DNA of 64,000 nucleotides from positions 806,001 to 870,000 of the forward strand of contig NZ_CVTY01000007.1 in the NCBI RefSeq assembly GCF_001182045.1. Reading direction: 5' to 3'. Position 1 is the first letter of the stretch. Every line of letters begins with the position of its first letter. Origin of the DNA: Dakarella massiliensis (lineage in GTDB: Bacteria > Pseudomonadota > Gammaproteobacteria > Burkholderiales > Burkholderiaceae_F). Shown in pieces: positions 48,725 through 59,208 of the stretch. The notes beneath the pieces are model-generated. The model saw nothing but the letters and a program-made list of their open reading frames with translations, was not told the DNA's origin and made no database searches. The translations under genes were made by a program, and so were the position numbers.

Positions 48725-50646
48725 TTATTAACCTCAATGTTGGTGTGATCGGCGACCTGAGCCGCGAGCATCGCAGCAAAGTCGTCAAAACTCATAGCAC
48801 CGATATTCCGGCCGCCGCGCTCACGGACAGCCACTGTACCTGCCTGCTTTTCCTTCTCACCCACAACCAGGATGTAAGGAACTTTCGTCAGACTAAGTTC
48901 GCGAATTTTATAGTTGATTTTCTCACTGCGCAAATCCTCTTCTACTCGATAACCCGCATTGAAGAGTTTCTGATAAACCTCGTGAGCGTAGTCTGCCTGG
49001 GAATCCGTAATGGAGGCAACCGCTACCTGAGTCGGTGCGAGCCACGGCGGAAGGGCTCCGGCGTAGTTCTCAAGCAGCATGCCAATCCAGCGTTCCAGAG
49101 AACCGAGGATAGCACGATGGAGCATAACCGGGACCTTTCTCTGGTCATCGGCATCCACATATTCCGCTCCGAGACGGCCCGGCATCTGGAAGTCAACCTG
49201 AACCGTACCGCACTGCCAGCTGCGGCCGAGGCAGTCGCGGAGGTGATATTCAACCTTCGGGCCGTAGAAAGCGCCTTCACCCGGCAGCACCTTGTACTTC
49301 ACGCCGGCACGGTCGAGAGCGATCATCAGATCCTTCTCAGCCTTGTCCCAGGTCGCGTCGTCACCGATACGCATTTCAGGACGCGTCGCGACGAAGTACT
49401 CAATGTCGTCAAATCCGAAGTCCTTATAGACCTTCTTCACGATCGCCGTGAAATTCACGCATTCGTCGAGAATCTGATCTTCCGTGCAGAAGATGTGGCC
49501 GTCGTCCTGCGTAAAGCCGCGGACGCGCATCAGGCCGTGCAGCGAGCCGGACGGCTCGTTGCGGTGGCACTGACCGAATTCACCGTAGCGGATCGGCAGA
49601 TCGCGGTAAGAGCGGAGCGCGCTCTTGAAGATCTGGATGTGACCCGGGCAGTTCATCGGCTTCAGAGCGTAGATGCGGTTCTCAGACTCCGTCGTAAACA
49701 TGTTGGAGCGGTACTTCGCCCAGTGGCCGGACTTCTCCCAGAGGGAGCGGTCGAGGAGCTGCGGTGCCTTCACTTCCTGGTAGCCGTTGTCGCGGTAGAT
49801 GCTGCGCATGTACTGCTCGATCACCTGCCAGAGGGCCCAGCCCTTCGCGTGCCAGAAAATCATGCCCGGGGCTTCTTCCTGAATGTGGAAGAGGTCCATG
49901 TCCTTGCCAAGCTTGCGGTGGTCGCGGCGGGCGGCCTCCTCCAGCATATGCAGATAAGCCTTCAGCTCATCCTTCGTCGCGAACGCGGTGCCGTAGATAC
50001 GCTGCAGCATCTCGTTCTTCGAGTCACCGCGCCAGTACGCGCCGGCTACCTTCATCAGCTTATGAACCTTCAGCACGCCCGTGCTCGGCACGTGAGGCCC
50101 GCGGCACAGATCCGTGAAATCGCCCTGCGTGTAAAGCGTGATCTTCTGGTCTTCCGGAATCGCCTTCACGAGCTCGACCTTGTAGTGCTCGCCGAGCTTA
50201 TCGAAGAAGGAGATTGCCTCGTCGCGCGTCACTTCGCGGTGCGTGATCGGGAGGTTCTCCGCCACGATCTCGTCCATGCGCTTTTCAATCTTCGAGAGAT
50301 CTTCTTCCGTGAAAGGCTTCTTGCAGGAGAAGTCATAGTAGAAACCGTTTTCGATCGACGGTCCGATCGTCACTTCGGCTTCCGGATAGAGCTGCTTCAC
50401 AGCCTGAGCCATCAGGTGAGCGGTGGAGTGGCGAATGATGTCAAGACCTTCCTCATCCTTACCGGTGATGATCGCGACAGAGGCGTCGTGATCCACAGTC
50501 TCGGAGAGATCCACAAGCTTTCCGTCCACGCGGCCGGCAAGCGCCGCACGGGCGAGTCCGGCACCGATCGAAGCGGCAATCTGCGCCACTGTCACGGGGC
50601 CTTCAAACTCGCGCTTTGAACCATCCGGCAAAGTAATTTCCAACAT
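48721..50646 (-). CDS. thrS: Threonyl-tRNA synthetase
   Basis: 641 residues from the ATG at 50646 (AGGGAG upstream); a TTG at 50664 is in frame. TGS domain ([19 protein letters not shown]), editing domain with [11 protein letters not shown], class II core with the motif 2 region and zinc-ligand Cys/His, then the anticodon-binding domain ([15 protein letters not shown]...). It charges tRNA-Thr and removes Ser-tRNA-Thr. It overlaps the infC start by 4 bp. Confidence 0.97.
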   Translation of the reverse strand: MLEITLPDGSKREFEGPVTVAQIAASIGAGLARAALAGRVDGKLVDLSETVDHDASVAIITGKDEEGLDIIRHSTAHLMAQAVKQLYPEAEVTIGPSIENGFYYDFSCKKPFTEEDLSKIEKRMDEIVAENLPITHREVTRDEAISFFDKLGEHYKVELVKAIPEDQKITLYTQGDFTDLCRGPHVPSTGVLKVHKLMKVAGAYWRGDSKNEMLQRIYGTAFATKDELKAYLHMLEEAARRDHRKLGKDMDLFHIQEEAPGMIFWHAKGWALWQVIEQYMRSIYRDNGYQEVKAPQLLDRSLWEKSGHWAKYRSNMFTTESENRIYALKPMNCPGHIQIFKSALRSYRDLPIRYGEFGQCHRNEPSGSLHGLMRVRGFTQDDGHIFCTEDQILDECVNFTAIVKKVYKDFGFDDIEYFVATRPEMRIGDDATWDKAEKDLMIALDRAGVKYKVLPGEGAFYGPKVEYHLRDCLGRSWQCGTVQVDFQMPGRLGAEYVDADDQRKVPVMLHRAILGSLERWIGMLLENYAGALPPWLAPTQVAVASITDSQADYAHEVYQKLFNAGYRVEEDLRSEKINYKIRELSLTKVPYILVVGEKEKQAGTVAVRERGGRNIGAMSFDDFAAMLAAQVADHTNIEVNK

Positions 50647-50957
50647 TTGACACTCCCTTTTCAACCCCTTCAGACAGGGACTTCTCTTTCAAAAGATTTC
50701 TTGCCCAGACTGTTTGCCGCCTGAAGAGCGGCAACTCTGACCGCCCGTCAGACGGTTCTGCCGGCCGGTCCGTCCAGGTAAAGGATATCGGCCGCCGGCT
50801 CGGGCTGCAAAGAATAAAAAAAAAGTGCGGCCCGAGCCGCACTTTCTTTTTTAAAGCAACAGAACTGCTGTGTGACTCACCATCGGTTTTAGATGATGGT
50901 CAGTGTAGTTCGATTCATCAGAGAAAAATCTAACAACACAGCACTCCCAGAAAAATT
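50647..50957 (-). other. Interval between tRNA-Val and thrS (no gene)
   Basis: About 300 bp with no convincing ORF. It holds a terminator at 50812-50850 and, nearer thrS, GC-rich inverted stretches (ACCGTC...GGGCGGT, GCCGCC...GGCGGC), likely the thrS leader. I see no T-box features. Confidence 0.5.
50812..50850. terminator. Bidirectional terminator after tRNA-Val
   Basis: AGTGCGGC/GCCGCACT around CCGA, with nine A before and TTCTTTTTT after, so U-tracts form on both strands. It ends the tRNA-Val transcript on the minus strand before the thrS leader. Confidence 0.85.
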
Positions 50958-51034
50958 TGGTAGGCACGATTGGACTCGAACCAACGACCCCCACCATGTC
51001 AAGGTGATGCTCTAACCAGCTGAGCTACGTGCCT
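50958..51034 (-). tRNA. tRNA-Val (GAC)
   Basis: A 77-nt gene with encoded CCA: acceptor AGGCACG/CGTGCCT, D-arm TAGCTCAGCTGGTTAGAGCA, anticodon stem CACC-TTGACAT-GGTG giving GAC, T-arm GTTGG-TTCGAAC-CAATC with its usual mismatch pattern. It stands alone between relA and thrS. Confidence 0.95.
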
Positions 51035-51080
51035 GAGAGAATTAGAATTCTACGGATCCAAAATAAAAAAGCAAGAGTTC

Positions 51081-51106
51081 CCCCTAAAAATATTTTATTT
51101 TAGGGG
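51081..51106. terminator. Hairpin at the end of relA
   Basis: CCCCTAAAA/TTTTAGGGG with a short AT loop, 7 bp after the relA stop. TTTT follows on the plus strand; on the minus strand no U-tract follows, so it is at best a weak terminator for relA. Confidence 0.4.
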
Positions 51107-51112
51107 TTTTCA

Positions 51113-53245
51113 CTAGCTTCTATGGGCCGAAATGACCCCTTTCACCTCAAGAATCTCCTTCAGGGCCTGCCGCATCAGCGCGGCACCGGCCACCTCCACC
51201 CCGAATTTCAGGCGCGCGACGTTCTTCACGGTCTGTGTGTTGACGTTCGTGATGTTGATCTTCAGGCGGATGAAGACATCGGTCACGTCTTTCAAAAGAC
51301 CGATACGGTCGCGGGCGAGAACGAGGATCTCCATCGGGTAGAGAGTGTCCTCGGGCGCGTCACCCCAGGAGACCTCAATCAGGCGTTCCTTTGACTGCTC
51401 CATCAGGTTCTTCACGTTCGGGCAGTCAGCGCGGTGCACGACGACACCGCGGCCGCGGGACACAAAGCCCACGATCTCGTCAGGCGGCACCGGGTGGCAG
51501 CACTTCGCGAGCTGCGTGAGAAGCGAACCGACTCCGGCAACAAGAATCTGTCCGTTATCGTGATGGGCACGCGGCTGCGCGGGTTTCACCGGGATCACCG
51601 GCTCATCGGCCGCCTTCTTCTGTGTCTGAGGCAGCACGACCGCTTCGATCGCGCGGTTCGAAATCTCGTCCTTCGCGATTGTGAGGCAGAGGTCATCCAC
51701 GGACTCAAAGCCAAGCGTCTTCGCGAGCGACTCAAGGTTATAAGTCGACTTCCCGAGGCGCGCGAGTTCGGTATCGAGCTCATCACGCCCGCGCGCGATC
51801 TGCTCCTGGAGGTGCAGCTGGTTGAACCACGTTCTCACCTTGCCGCGGGTCCGGGCCATGGCGGCGAACCCAAGCTCCGGATTCATCCAGTCCTGCGACG
51901 GGCCGCCGGACTTCGCCGCGATGATTTCCACCGTGTCGCCGGTCTTCAGCTTATGCGTGAGCGGCACGATCGCGCCGTTCACCTTCGCGCCGCGGCAGCG
52001 GTGGCCGAGCTGCGTGTGAACCATATAGGCGAAGTCCACCGGCGTGCTGTTCGCGGCAAGCTCCACGACACGCCCCATCGGGGTAAGCGCGTAGATCAGG
52101 TCATCCTCGACACCCGGCGCGCGCGGCGGCTCAACGTCCGAGTGCCACGCGAGCAGCTGACGGAGCCAGACGACTTTCTGCTCCTCAGCGGAATTCACGC
52201 CAAGCGAATTGCCGGCTTCCTTATAGCGCCAGTGCGCCGCGAAACCGAGTTCCGCGAACTCATGCATCTCGCGCGTACGGATCTGGATCTCGACCGGAAG
52301 CCCATTTGAAGCCTTCACCACCGTGTGCAGCGACCGATAGCCGTTCGGCTTCGGGTGCGCGATGTAGTCGTCGTACTCCGACTGAATAGCGGTAAAGTTT
52401 TCATTCAAGATCGAGAGCACCTCATAGCACTGTTCGACCGTATCCACGATGACGCGAAGCGCCCGGAGGTCGAAAAGCCGTTCAAACGGCAGGTGCTTAC
52501 GCTCCATCTTGAGCCAGATCGAGTAGATATGCTTCGAGCGGCCGGAGACCTCGCCCCGGATATGATGCGCGGCAAGCAGCGACCGGATCTTCGTCACGGC
52601 CTGCTGCACGAAAGCGAGACGCTCGGCGCGGCTCGCGTCGAGGTGCCGCACGATCTCCTGATAGACCTCAGGGCGCGTAAAGCGGAGCGACAGGTCCTCG
52701 AGCTCCCACTTCATCTGCCAGATACCGAGGCGGTTCGCAAGCGGTGAGTAAAGCTGCAGCGTTTCCGCGGCGTAAATCTTCGCGTCATCCGACGGGTGCA
52801 TCACAAACCAGCGAAGCGTCTGCAGACGGCTCGCGAGGCGCAGGAGCACGACCCGGAGGTCGCCGCACATCGCGAGCAGCATCTTTCTCAGCTTCTCGGG
52901 CTGCGACGCCGCGTTCGCTTCCTTGTTGCTCGAGCGGGCCTGTTCGGAAAGCTTCATCAGGCGCTGCAGATCGGTGCAGAGTTCGAGCACCTTGCTGCCG
53001 AAACTCTTCTCAATCCACTCCTCAGGATTCTTCAGGTAATCCTGCACGGAGGAGAGATAAGCTGCGGCAATCAGTTCATCATCATCCCGGATGCCCCGCA
53101 GAATGCTGGCCATGCCGTCTACGTGCGACATGCGGGGTTCACCTGTCTCAAGGCATTGACCCGCGTAGAGCGGCTCCACCATCGAACGGGCAAGCTGCCA
53201 GTTCACTTTGACCGGCGCTTCGGTTTTCTTGTTATCTGGTGCCAT
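51113..53245 (-). CDS. relA: GTP pyrophosphokinase RelA
   Basis: 710 residues from the ATG at 53245; the open frame upstream (to 53326) does not resemble the family. The N-terminal domain lacks the HD residues of hydrolases (YLSSVQDYL where bifunctional enzymes have LLHDVVED). The synthetase domain (GRSKHIYSIWLKM, FDLRALRVIV, HPKPNGYRSLHTVV, EIQIRTREMHEFAELG), TGS domain (ALTPMGRVVELAANSTPVDFAY) and C-terminal ACT domain are intact. It makes (p)ppGpp on starved ribosomes. The missing HD motif argues that this is the synthetase-only paralogue. Confidence 0.95.
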   Translation of the reverse strand: MAPDNKKTEAPVKVNWQLARSMVEPLYAGQCLETGEPRMSHVDGMASILRGIRDDDELIAAAYLSSVQDYLKNPEEWIEKSFGSKVLELCTDLQRLMKLSEQARSSNKEANAASQPEKLRKMLLAMCGDLRVVLLRLASRLQTLRWFVMHPSDDAKIYAAETLQLYSPLANRLGIWQMKWELEDLSLRFTRPEVYQEIVRHLDASRAERLAFVQQAVTKIRSLLAAHHIRGEVSGRSKHIYSIWLKMERKHLPFERLFDLRALRVIVDTVEQCYEVLSILNENFTAIQSEYDDYIAHPKPNGYRSLHTVVKASNGLPVEIQIRTREMHEFAELGFAAHWRYKEAGNSLGVNSAEEQKVVWLRQLLAWHSDVEPPRAPGVEDDLIYALTPMGRVVELAANSTPVDFAYMVHTQLGHRCRGAKVNGAIVPLTHKLKTGDTVEIIAAKSGGPSQDWMNPELGFAAMARTRGKVRTWFNQLHLQEQIARGRDELDTELARLGKSTYNLESLAKTLGFESVDDLCLTIAKDEISNRAIEAVVLPQTQKKAADEPVIPVKPAQPRAHHDNGQILVAGVGSLLTQLAKCCHPVPPDEIVGFVSRGRGVVVHRADCPNVKNLMEQSKERLIEVSWGDAPEDTLYPMEILVLARDRIGLLKDVTDVFIRLKINITNVNTQTVKNVARLKFGVEVAGAALMRQALKEILEVKGVISAHRS

Positions 53246-53433
53246 CGGACAAATCTTCTCTGCGGTTAATGAGGAATAAACGCCTTCAGACAGGCCTCGC
53301 GCGGGAATCCCCTTGCGACAGCCCATTCTATGGCGGCGTACTGATATCAGTAGAAATCCCGAATCTGGTTTTGCAAATTAATACAAATTCAGATTCTAGG
53401 CGAGACTGCGGGCGGATTACGCCGCAGCGATGT

Positions 53434-54057
53434 TCATTCCATGACGCCGATACGGCGTAGCAGCGTGGCAATATCGACGCCATTCCGGACGTTCAGTTTC
53501 CGGGTGGCGGAGCCGCGGTGCACCTTGACGGTCTTCTCAGCGATGTTCAGTTTCTCGGCGATTTCTTTGTTCTGGAGCCCCTCGGCGACAAGCTTCACGA
53601 CTTCTTTTTCGCGCGCCGTGAGCGTCTCAAAGGCCGCCCGATCCGCGTTATCGCGCTCGTCCGTCTCAACCCGCTCGAGGTCGCGCTTCACGGCGGCCGC
53701 CACTACGGCGATCAGCCGATCGCCGTCTACCGGCTTCTGGAGGAAATCCGCGGCACCCTGCTTCAGCACGTGCACCGCCATATCGACGTCGCCATGCCCG
53801 GTGACAAAGATCACCGGAATTCTGAACCCCTTGGAATCGAGCAGATCCTGAAGCTCAAGCCCCGTCATGCCCGGCATTCGGGCGTCAAGCAGGAGGCACC
53901 CCGGGCGGGCCGGATCATCATGCTTCAGAAAGTCGTCAGCGCTTTCGTAGCATGCGGTCTCGTAGCCTGCGGCCCCGAGCAGGAAGGCGCTCGACTGTCT
54001 CACGCCTTCGTCGTCATCCACGATTCTCACCAGCGGCGATTTACTTTCCGACCCCAT
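53434..54057 (-). CDS. FixJ-type two-component response regulator (orphan)
   Basis: 207 residues from the ATG at 54057 (GGAGAG upstream). Receiver domain with acidic pocket (VRIVDDDEGVR), phosphoacceptor Asp in LLLDARMPGMTG, and Thr/Lys switch residues (FVTGHG, LQKPVD). The C-terminal LuxR-type helix-turn-helix is LTAREKEVVKLVAEGLQNKEIAEKL. No histidine kinase gene is adjacent in this window. Target genes are unknown. Confidence 0.92.
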   Translation of the reverse strand: MGSESKSPLVRIVDDDEGVRQSSAFLLGAAGYETACYESADDFLKHDDPARPGCLLLDARMPGMTGLELQDLLDSKGFRIPVIFVTGHGDVDMAVHVLKQGAADFLQKPVDGDRLIAVVAAAVKRDLERVETDERDNADRAAFETLTAREKEVVKLVAEGLQNKEIAEKLNIAEKTVKVHRGSATRKLNVRNGVDIATLLRRIGVME

Positions 54058-54164
54058 TTTTCTCTCCAACCCGAAGTCAACCAAAACCCGCCCCCGCTTC
54101 TCCAGGCAGAGGCAACCCCACTTTTGTATTGTGAACCTATGCGGGGATGAATTTCAAAAAATTA

Positions 54165-54206
54165 AGAAAAAAGGCCAGGGACTGAGTCCCCGGCCTTCTT
54201 CCGGAA
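54165..54206 (-). terminator. Terminator of the DUF711 gene
   Basis: On the minus strand AAGGCCGGGGACT pairs with AGTCCCTGGCCTT (one mismatch), then TTTTCTTAATTTTTT, 40 bp after the stop at 54244. Confidence 0.85.
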
Positions 54207-54243
54207 CACGGATAAAACCGGGAGAATCCCGGTCTCTTATCCG

Positions 54244-55623
54244 TTAGTTCTTCAGGCTGTGAATCGGAGCCGGGATACGGCCGCCGAGGTTCACGAAGCC
54301 CGCGGAGTCACCGCCAGGAACGCGGATCACGGCCGCTTCACCGAGCAGGCCACCGAAGACCGCCACGTCGCCCACCGTCTTGCCGGGGACCGGAATCACG
54401 CGGACAGCGGCTGCCTTGTTGTTGATCATGCCGATCGCGGCTTCGTCAGCGATGATGCCGCCGATCGTCGAGGCCGGGGTGTCACCCGGGATCGCGATCA
54501 TGTCGAGGCCGACCGAGCAGACCGAGGTCATCGCTTCGAGCTTCTCGAACGTGAGCGCGCCGCTGCGGGCAGCGGCTTCGATCGCCGCGTCTTCGGACAC
54601 CGGGATGAAGGCGCCGGAGAGGCCGCCGACGTGAGAGGAAGCGAAAACGCCGCCCTTCTTCACCGCGTCATTCAGCATCGCGAGAATCGCGGTCGTGCCG
54701 GGAGCGCCGATCGAGGAGAGGCCGAGAGCCTGGAAGATTTCACCGACGGAGTCGCCGATCGCCGGGGTCGGCGCGAGCGACAGATCCGCCACACCGAACG
54801 GGATGCCGAGTTCCTTCGCCACATCGCGGCCGATGATTTCACCGACGCGCGTCACCTTGAAGGCCGTGAACTTGATCGTTTCGGCAACATCGTCCACCGT
54901 GATATGGCGGCCGTTGTTCTTCTCTTCGATCAGACGGTCCAGAGCCTTCTTCACAACGCCCGGGCCGGAAACGCCGACGTCGATCACCACGTCAGGCTCA
55001 CCGACACCGAGGTAGGCGCCGGCCATGAAGGGCACGTCCTGAGGAATGTTGCAGAAGACAACGAGCTTCGCCGCACCGATACCGTCGCGGTCCGAGGTCG
55101 CCTGGGCGACGTCAAGCACGCGCTGACCCATCAGGGCAACCGCGTCCATGTTGATACCGGCCTTCGTGCTGCCCACGTTGATCGAAGAGCAGACACGGTC
55201 CGTGGTCGCGAGGGCCTCAGGCAGCGAGTCGATCAGGTTACGCTCACCAGGGGTGATGCCCTTCTCAACGAGAGCGCCGAAACCGCCCACGAAGTCAACG
55301 CCGACTTCCTTCGCTGCGGCGTCAAGCTCGCGGCAGACCGCGGCGAGCTGATCACGCGTGAAGGAGGAGCAGACCGTACCGATCGGAGAAACCGAAATAC
55401 GCTTGTTCACGACCGGAATGCCGTAGCGGTCGCCGACCATGTTGCAGGTCTCAACGAGGCGCTTCGCATACTTGCTGATCTTCGCGCGGAGACGATAGGC
55501 AAACGTGTCGTAGTCGGTGCTTGCGCAGTCGAACAGGCTGACACCGAGCGTCACCGTACGCACGTCAAGGTGCTCGGCCCGGGTCATGTTGATGGTGGAA
55601 AGGATCTCGTTTTCAGAAATCAT
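54244..55623 (-). CDS. PFL-family protein, DUF711 (UPF0210)
   Basis: 459 residues, full length for UPF0210/DUF711. Family patterns include NMTRAEHLDVRTVTLGVSLFDC, KRISVSPIGTVCSS, SSINVGSTKAGINMDAVALMG and GVSGPGVVKKAL. A relation to pyruvate formate-lyase folds has been proposed, without a known reaction. It follows an ACT-domain gene by 53 bp on the same strand, a pairing seen in many bacteria, which suggests an amino-acid- or ligand-responsive partner. Confidence 0.9.
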   Translation of the reverse strand: MISENEILSTINMTRAEHLDVRTVTLGVSLFDCASTDYDTFAYRLRAKISKYAKRLVETCNMVGDRYGIPVVNKRISVSPIGTVCSSFTRDQLAAVCRELDAAAKEVGVDFVGGFGALVEKGITPGERNLIDSLPEALATTDRVCSSINVGSTKAGINMDAVALMGQRVLDVAQATSDRDGIGAAKLVVFCNIPQDVPFMAGAYLGVGEPDVVIDVGVSGPGVVKKALDRLIEEKNNGRHITVDDVAETIKFTAFKVTRVGEIIGRDVAKELGIPFGVADLSLAPTPAIGDSVGEIFQALGLSSIGAPGTTAILAMLNDAVKKGGVFASSHVGGLSGAFIPVSEDAAIEAAARSGALTFEKLEAMTSVCSVGLDMIAIPGDTPASTIGGIIADEAAIGMINNKAAAVRVIPVPGKTVGDVAVFGGLLGEAAVIRVPGGDSAGFVNLGGRIPAPIHSLKN

Positions 55624-55676
55624 TGTTGTTTTTCACCCTAAAAGAGTCTTCTGCCGCTCTTGCAGCCGAAATGGAA

Positions 55677-56252
55677 TTAATGAATTTCGATGTGATGCAT
55701 CGCATCAAAGATGAGGTGATGCTGCATCGTGAGCGAGAGGCCCATCGCCTTGGCGCGTTCCGACATCACGCGGTGCAGCGCGCGGGCGTCAACCGCCTTC
55801 GGCACGCTCACTTCAAAAATCTGAACGGACTCGCCTTCACCGAGCGGCTTCGCGCGCAGATCGTGAATGTTCACGCGCTGCTCGCTCATGATGCGGGAGA
55901 AGGTCGACACGATGTCGTTGCCGTCTTTGCCCCAGATCGTCACCACGTAGGATTCGGACTCCGGCACGGAATCCTTCGGCAGTTCTTCAAAGTCGCGGAT
56001 CACAAGGGAGAGGTGGAATTTGCGGGCTTCGAGCGCCTTGCTGATTTCCTCGTTGAGCGTCTCGTTGGACAGGCCTTCAGGCTTATTCAGCAGATAAATG
56101 CCCGAAAACTGGTCGTGCAGCGTGGACTGGGTCATTTCTTCAATATTGCAGCCCAGGCGGGTAAGGGCAGAAGAAACGGTGGCAACAATACCGGGCTGAT
56201 CAAGACCGATGACGGCGACAAGCGCGCTGTTATTTTTCGTATACTGGGTCAT
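55677..56252 (-). CDS. Tandem ACT-domain regulatory protein
   Basis: 191 residues from the ATG at 56252 (AAGGAA 4 bp upstream). Two ACT domains: residues about 10-90 (ALVAVIGLDQPGIVATVSSAL...TQSTLHDQFSGIY) and about 100-185 (SYVVTIWGKDGNDIVSTFSRIM). The first resembles GcvR-like ACT proteins, the second is more diverged. Likely to bind an amino acid and act with the DUF711 protein encoded next. Confidence 0.85.
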   Translation of the reverse strand: MTQYTKNNSALVAVIGLDQPGIVATVSSALTRLGCNIEEMTQSTLHDQFSGIYLLNKPEGLSNETLNEEISKALEARKFHLSLVIRDFEELPKDSVPESESYVVTIWGKDGNDIVSTFSRIMSEQRVNIHDLRAKPLGEGESVQIFEVSVPKAVDARALHRVMSERAKAMGLSLTMQHHLIFDAMHHIEIH

Positions 56253-56311
56253 TTTCCTTAAGGCTTTGCAGGTCAAAGTATTAGAACGTGAGTGTAACTC
56301 TATATGGCGTT

Positions 56312-57139
56312 TCAGTTCTTCTGAGCCTCCGGGAGAAACTCACGCATTCCCGGGAATGCCGCGAGGGAATTCTCCTGGAGGATGGAAAGAAGCTCATCGC
56401 GCGGCATGTTCCGGAGCAGAGCGAGTTCATCAAGATACCCCGCGATATCGGCGGGTTCGGTCCGAAGGTTCCCGCTGTCGCGCCTCGCGCCTGAAGGCAT
56501 ATCCGGCGCGTCGGTTTCAAGCACAATGCTTTCTATCGGAAGCGTAGCCGCGAGACGCCTGATCCGGCGGCTGCCGCTATACATCATTGCGCCGCCGAAT
56601 CCGAGCTTGAGCCCAAGAGAAATCAGAATCCTCGCCTGCTCCTCGGAGCCATTAAACGCGTGCGCGACACCGCCTGAAATCGGAATCCGCCGAAGCCACT
56701 TGGTGACCCAGTCGACAGACCGCCTCACGTGAAGCGAGACCGGCATGCCGGTGTCCCGTGCCACCTTCAGCTGGGCGACGAACACCGCTTCCTGTTTCGC
56801 GCGGTCGAGATCCGGCACAAAACCATCCAGCCCAATCTCCGCGACCGCCACCACGCGGCTCGCGGGATCCGCCATTTCGCGCCTGAGCGCGTCACGCAGC
56901 TCGTCCGCCACTTCGGGGGTCACCGCGGGACGGGCGGTCGCGAGCGGATGAACCCCGAGTCCGACGCACCACCCAGACTCGGCCCCCACCTGGAGACATT
57001 TCGTCCAGTCGCCTGAAATTCCCGCCGCAATGAGCGCGCAGCCGACACCCGACTCTTTCGCCCGACGGAAGACATCCGGCCGGTCGCGGTCAAACTGCTC
57101 GGACTGCATGTGGTTATGCGTATCGATAAGACAGGCCAC
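56312..57139 (-). CDS. TatD-family metal-dependent hydrolase
   Basis: 275 residues from a GTG at 57139 with GGAGGAGG upstream; an in-frame TTG at 57166 overlaps lolD. Metal ligands of the TIM-barrel are visible: IDTHNH at the start, VAEIGLDG, SLHVRRS, GGVAHAFNG and ETDAPDM. Members act as DNases or D-aminoacyl-type hydrolases in the cytosol. It lies after lolD in the same leftward unit. Confidence 0.9.
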   Translation of the reverse strand: MACLIDTHNHMQSEQFDRDRPDVFRRAKESGVGCALIAAGISGDWTKCLQVGAESGWCVGLGVHPLATARPAVTPEVADELRDALRREMADPASRVVAVAEIGLDGFVPDLDRAKQEAVFVAQLKVARDTGMPVSLHVRRSVDWVTKWLRRIPISGGVAHAFNGSEEQARILISLGLKLGFGGAMMYSGSRRIRRLAATLPIESIVLETDAPDMPSGARRDSGNLRTEPADIAGYLDELALLRNMPRDELLSILQENSLAAFPGMREFLPEAQKN

Positions 57140-57155
57140 GGCCCCCTCCTCCCGA

Positions 57156-57842
57156 TCACTCCTCAAAGGGTTCGATCGAGCCGCCCTTCAGCCTCAGAAT
57201 CCGGCCGCAGCGCTTCGCGAGCCCCAGGTCATGCGTCACAATGATGATCGCGGTGTTCTTTTCGCTCGCGAGACTGAGGAACCGGTCCCAGACCGCCTGC
57301 GCGGTGTCCTGATCAAGGTTCCCTGTCGGTTCGTCCGCAAGAATGCAGGCGGGAGAGGTCACGACCGCGCGGGCAATCGCGGTTCGCTGCCGCTCGCCAC
57401 CTGAAAGCTGGGACGGCAGGTGATCAAGCCGCTCACCGAGCCCGATTTCTTCCAGCACCGCCTTCGCGGCCGCATTGGCTTCCGCCTCGGGCGTTCTCCG
57501 GATATAGAGCGGCATCGCCACGTTTTCCAGCGCCGTGAATTCCGGAAGCAGATGGTGGAACTGATAGACAAAGCCGAGACGCCGGTTTCTCAGGTCGCCG
57601 CGTGCCTTCTCATCCATCGCACCAATATCGACGCCATCCACCACGACGCGCCCGGCGTCGGCGTCATCCAGTCCGCCGATACAGTGAAGGAGTGTCGACT
57701 TGCCGGCGCCTGACGCCCCGACAATCGCGACGGTTTCCCCCGGTTTCACGCGGAGCGACACATTCTTCAGCACCGGCGTTTCACGGTCTCCCTCTCGGTA
57801 CGCCTTGGCGAGACCCTCAACCTCAATCGCAAACTCACTCAT
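57156..57842 (-). CDS. lolD: Lipoprotein-releasing ABC transporter ATPase
   Basis: 228 residues. Walker A GASGAGKS, the LolD-typical Q-loop region [22 protein letters not shown], signature [14 protein letters not shown] and Walker [12 protein letters not shown] are all present. It powers extraction of outer-membrane lipoproteins from the inner membrane to LolA. It overlaps lolC/E by 8 bp. Confidence 0.96.
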   Translation of the reverse strand: MSEFAIEVEGLAKAYREGDRETPVLKNVSLRVKPGETVAIVGASGAGKSTLLHCIGGLDDADAGRVVVDGVDIGAMDEKARGDLRNRRLGFVYQFHHLLPEFTALENVAMPLYIRRTPEAEANAAAKAVLEEIGLGERLDHLPSQLSGGERQRTAIARAVVTSPACILADEPTGNLDQDTAQAVWDRFLSLASEKNTAIIIVTHDLGLAKRCGRILRLKGGSIEPFEE

Positions 57843-59091
57843 ATCTCAGAGCCTCAGCAGGCCGGATGCGGGACGCACGCCAGCTCGGATAAACGGTCGC
57901 GGCAAGCGACAGAATAAGAGACAAAACAGCAATCGGAATAATGTCCGACGCCCGGGGTTCGGACGGCATGCCGGAAATCAGGTAAATCGACTGCGGGAGG
58001 AATTCCACATGGAAAACCGCCTCGATCGCGGACACGATCGAGCCGAGATTGCAGGAGATGAGGAGTCCGATCGCGACGCCGGATGCCACACCGATCACGC
58101 CGATCACCGCGCCCTGGATCATGAAGATCTTCATGATGGAGCCAGGCGACGCGCCAAGCGTCCGGAGAATCGCAATATCTGACTGCTTCTCGGTCACGGT
58201 CATCACAAGAGTCGACACCAGCCCGAACGCGCCGACAAGCACGATGAGGAAAAGAATGATCGACATCATCCGCTTCTCCACCTGCACGGCGGCGAACCAC
58301 GTCTTGTTTTCCACGGTCCAGTCACGGGCGAAGTACCCAGGAGGCAGCGACTTCATGAGGCTCTCGGAGACTGCGGGCGCTTCCTGCATGTCCGCCACGC
58401 GGACACGGACGCCCATCGGACCCCCGGTGCGGAAGAGAGCCGCGGCGTCCTCAATATTCATGAAAAGCATCGTCGAATCGTACTCGAAGTGTCCGGCCGT
58501 AAAGATCCCGGACACCGTGAGCGTGCGGACCCGCGGAATCATGCCGGCGGGGGTGGTGGTGCCCTGAGGGACGACAAGCGCGATCTTGTCTCCGGGCGCC
58601 ACGCCGAGCCGCGCGGCGAGCACCGACCCGATCACCGCGTGAAAGCTCCCCGGGGTGAGGGAGTCGAGCGTCCCTGCGGGCATCGTGGAAGCGACCTCAC
58701 TCGCCTTCACTTCTTCCTTCGGGTCGACCCCTTCCACCATGGTGCCGATCACGCGGTCACCGGTCGAAATCAGCCCCTGCCCTTCAACGAAAGGCGCGGC
58801 GCCCCGCACTTCGGGGTTCTTTTCCGCGACCGCGGCGAGCGACCTCCAGTCCGACACGGGACCCGTGCCGCTGGAAATCTGGATATGCGGAATCACGGAC
58901 AGCATCCGGTCACGGACCTGGGTCTGGAACCCGTTCATCACGGAAAGCACAATGATCAGCGCCATCACGCCGAGCGCGATCGACACGACAGACGTCGCTG
59001 AGATGAAGGAAACAAACCGGTCCTTCCGTCCGGTTCGCCGGCCGGAGCGCGTATAGCGGAGGCCGATCAGAAATTCAAAAGGCAGAGACAC
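57835..59091 (-). CDS. lolC: Lipoprotein-releasing ABC transporter permease (LolC/E)
   Basis: 418 residues from a GTG at 59091 ([14 protein letters not shown]), where the family starts; an upstream extension is open. One N-terminal TM helix (about 30-50, [21 protein letters not shown]), a large periplasmic domain, and three C-terminal TM helices. LolC/E residues such as [13 protein letters not shown] and [18 protein letters not shown] are clear. Only one permease gene is present beside lolD, so it may serve as homodimer (LolF-like) or have a partner elsewhere. Confidence 0.93.
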   Translation of the reverse strand: MSLPFEFLIGLRYTRSGRRTGRKDRFVSFISATSVVSIALGVMALIIVLSVMNGFQTQVRDRMLSVIPHIQISSGTGPVSDWRSLAAVAEKNPEVRGAAPFVEGQGLISTGDRVIGTMVEGVDPKEEVKASEVASTMPAGTLDSLTPGSFHAVIGSVLAARLGVAPGDKIALVVPQGTTTPAGMIPRVRTLTVSGIFTAGHFEYDSTMLFMNIEDAAALFRTGGPMGVRVRVADMQEAPAVSESLMKSLPPGYFARDWTVENKTWFAAVQVEKRMMSIILFLIVLVGAFGLVSTLVMTVTEKQSDIAILRTLGASPGSIMKIFMIQGAVIGVIGVASGVAIGLLISCNLGSIVSAIEAVFHVEFLPQSIYLISGMPSEPRASDIIPIAVLSLILSLAATVYPSWRASRIRPAEALRYE

Positions 59092-59208
59092 GGAGCTCAA
59101 ATCCTGAAGTGTTGACTGTTGACTCCGGGCGGATCCCGGAGCTGTGCACACATTCTAAGCAAGAGCGGACCTAACCCGGGACCGTCTTCCGTCTAAAATA
59201 GGATCCCT

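Noticed and set aside
43946..50619. Long plus-strand open frames opposite pheT, pheS and thrS
   Set aside because: They are antisense shadows of high-GC genes; their products are Arg/His/Ala-rich, show no domains, and the minus-strand proteins are unmistakable.
50647..50957. T-box riboswitch before thrS
   Set aside because: No T-box core sequence or specifier-loop arrangement is visible; the hairpins look like a terminator and an ordinary leader.
54259..55641. A 460-codon plus-strand frame opposite the DUF711 gene
   Set aside because: It mirrors the real gene almost end to end, is full of Asp/Arg/His, and lacks a ribosome-binding site; codon bias of the minus gene explains it.
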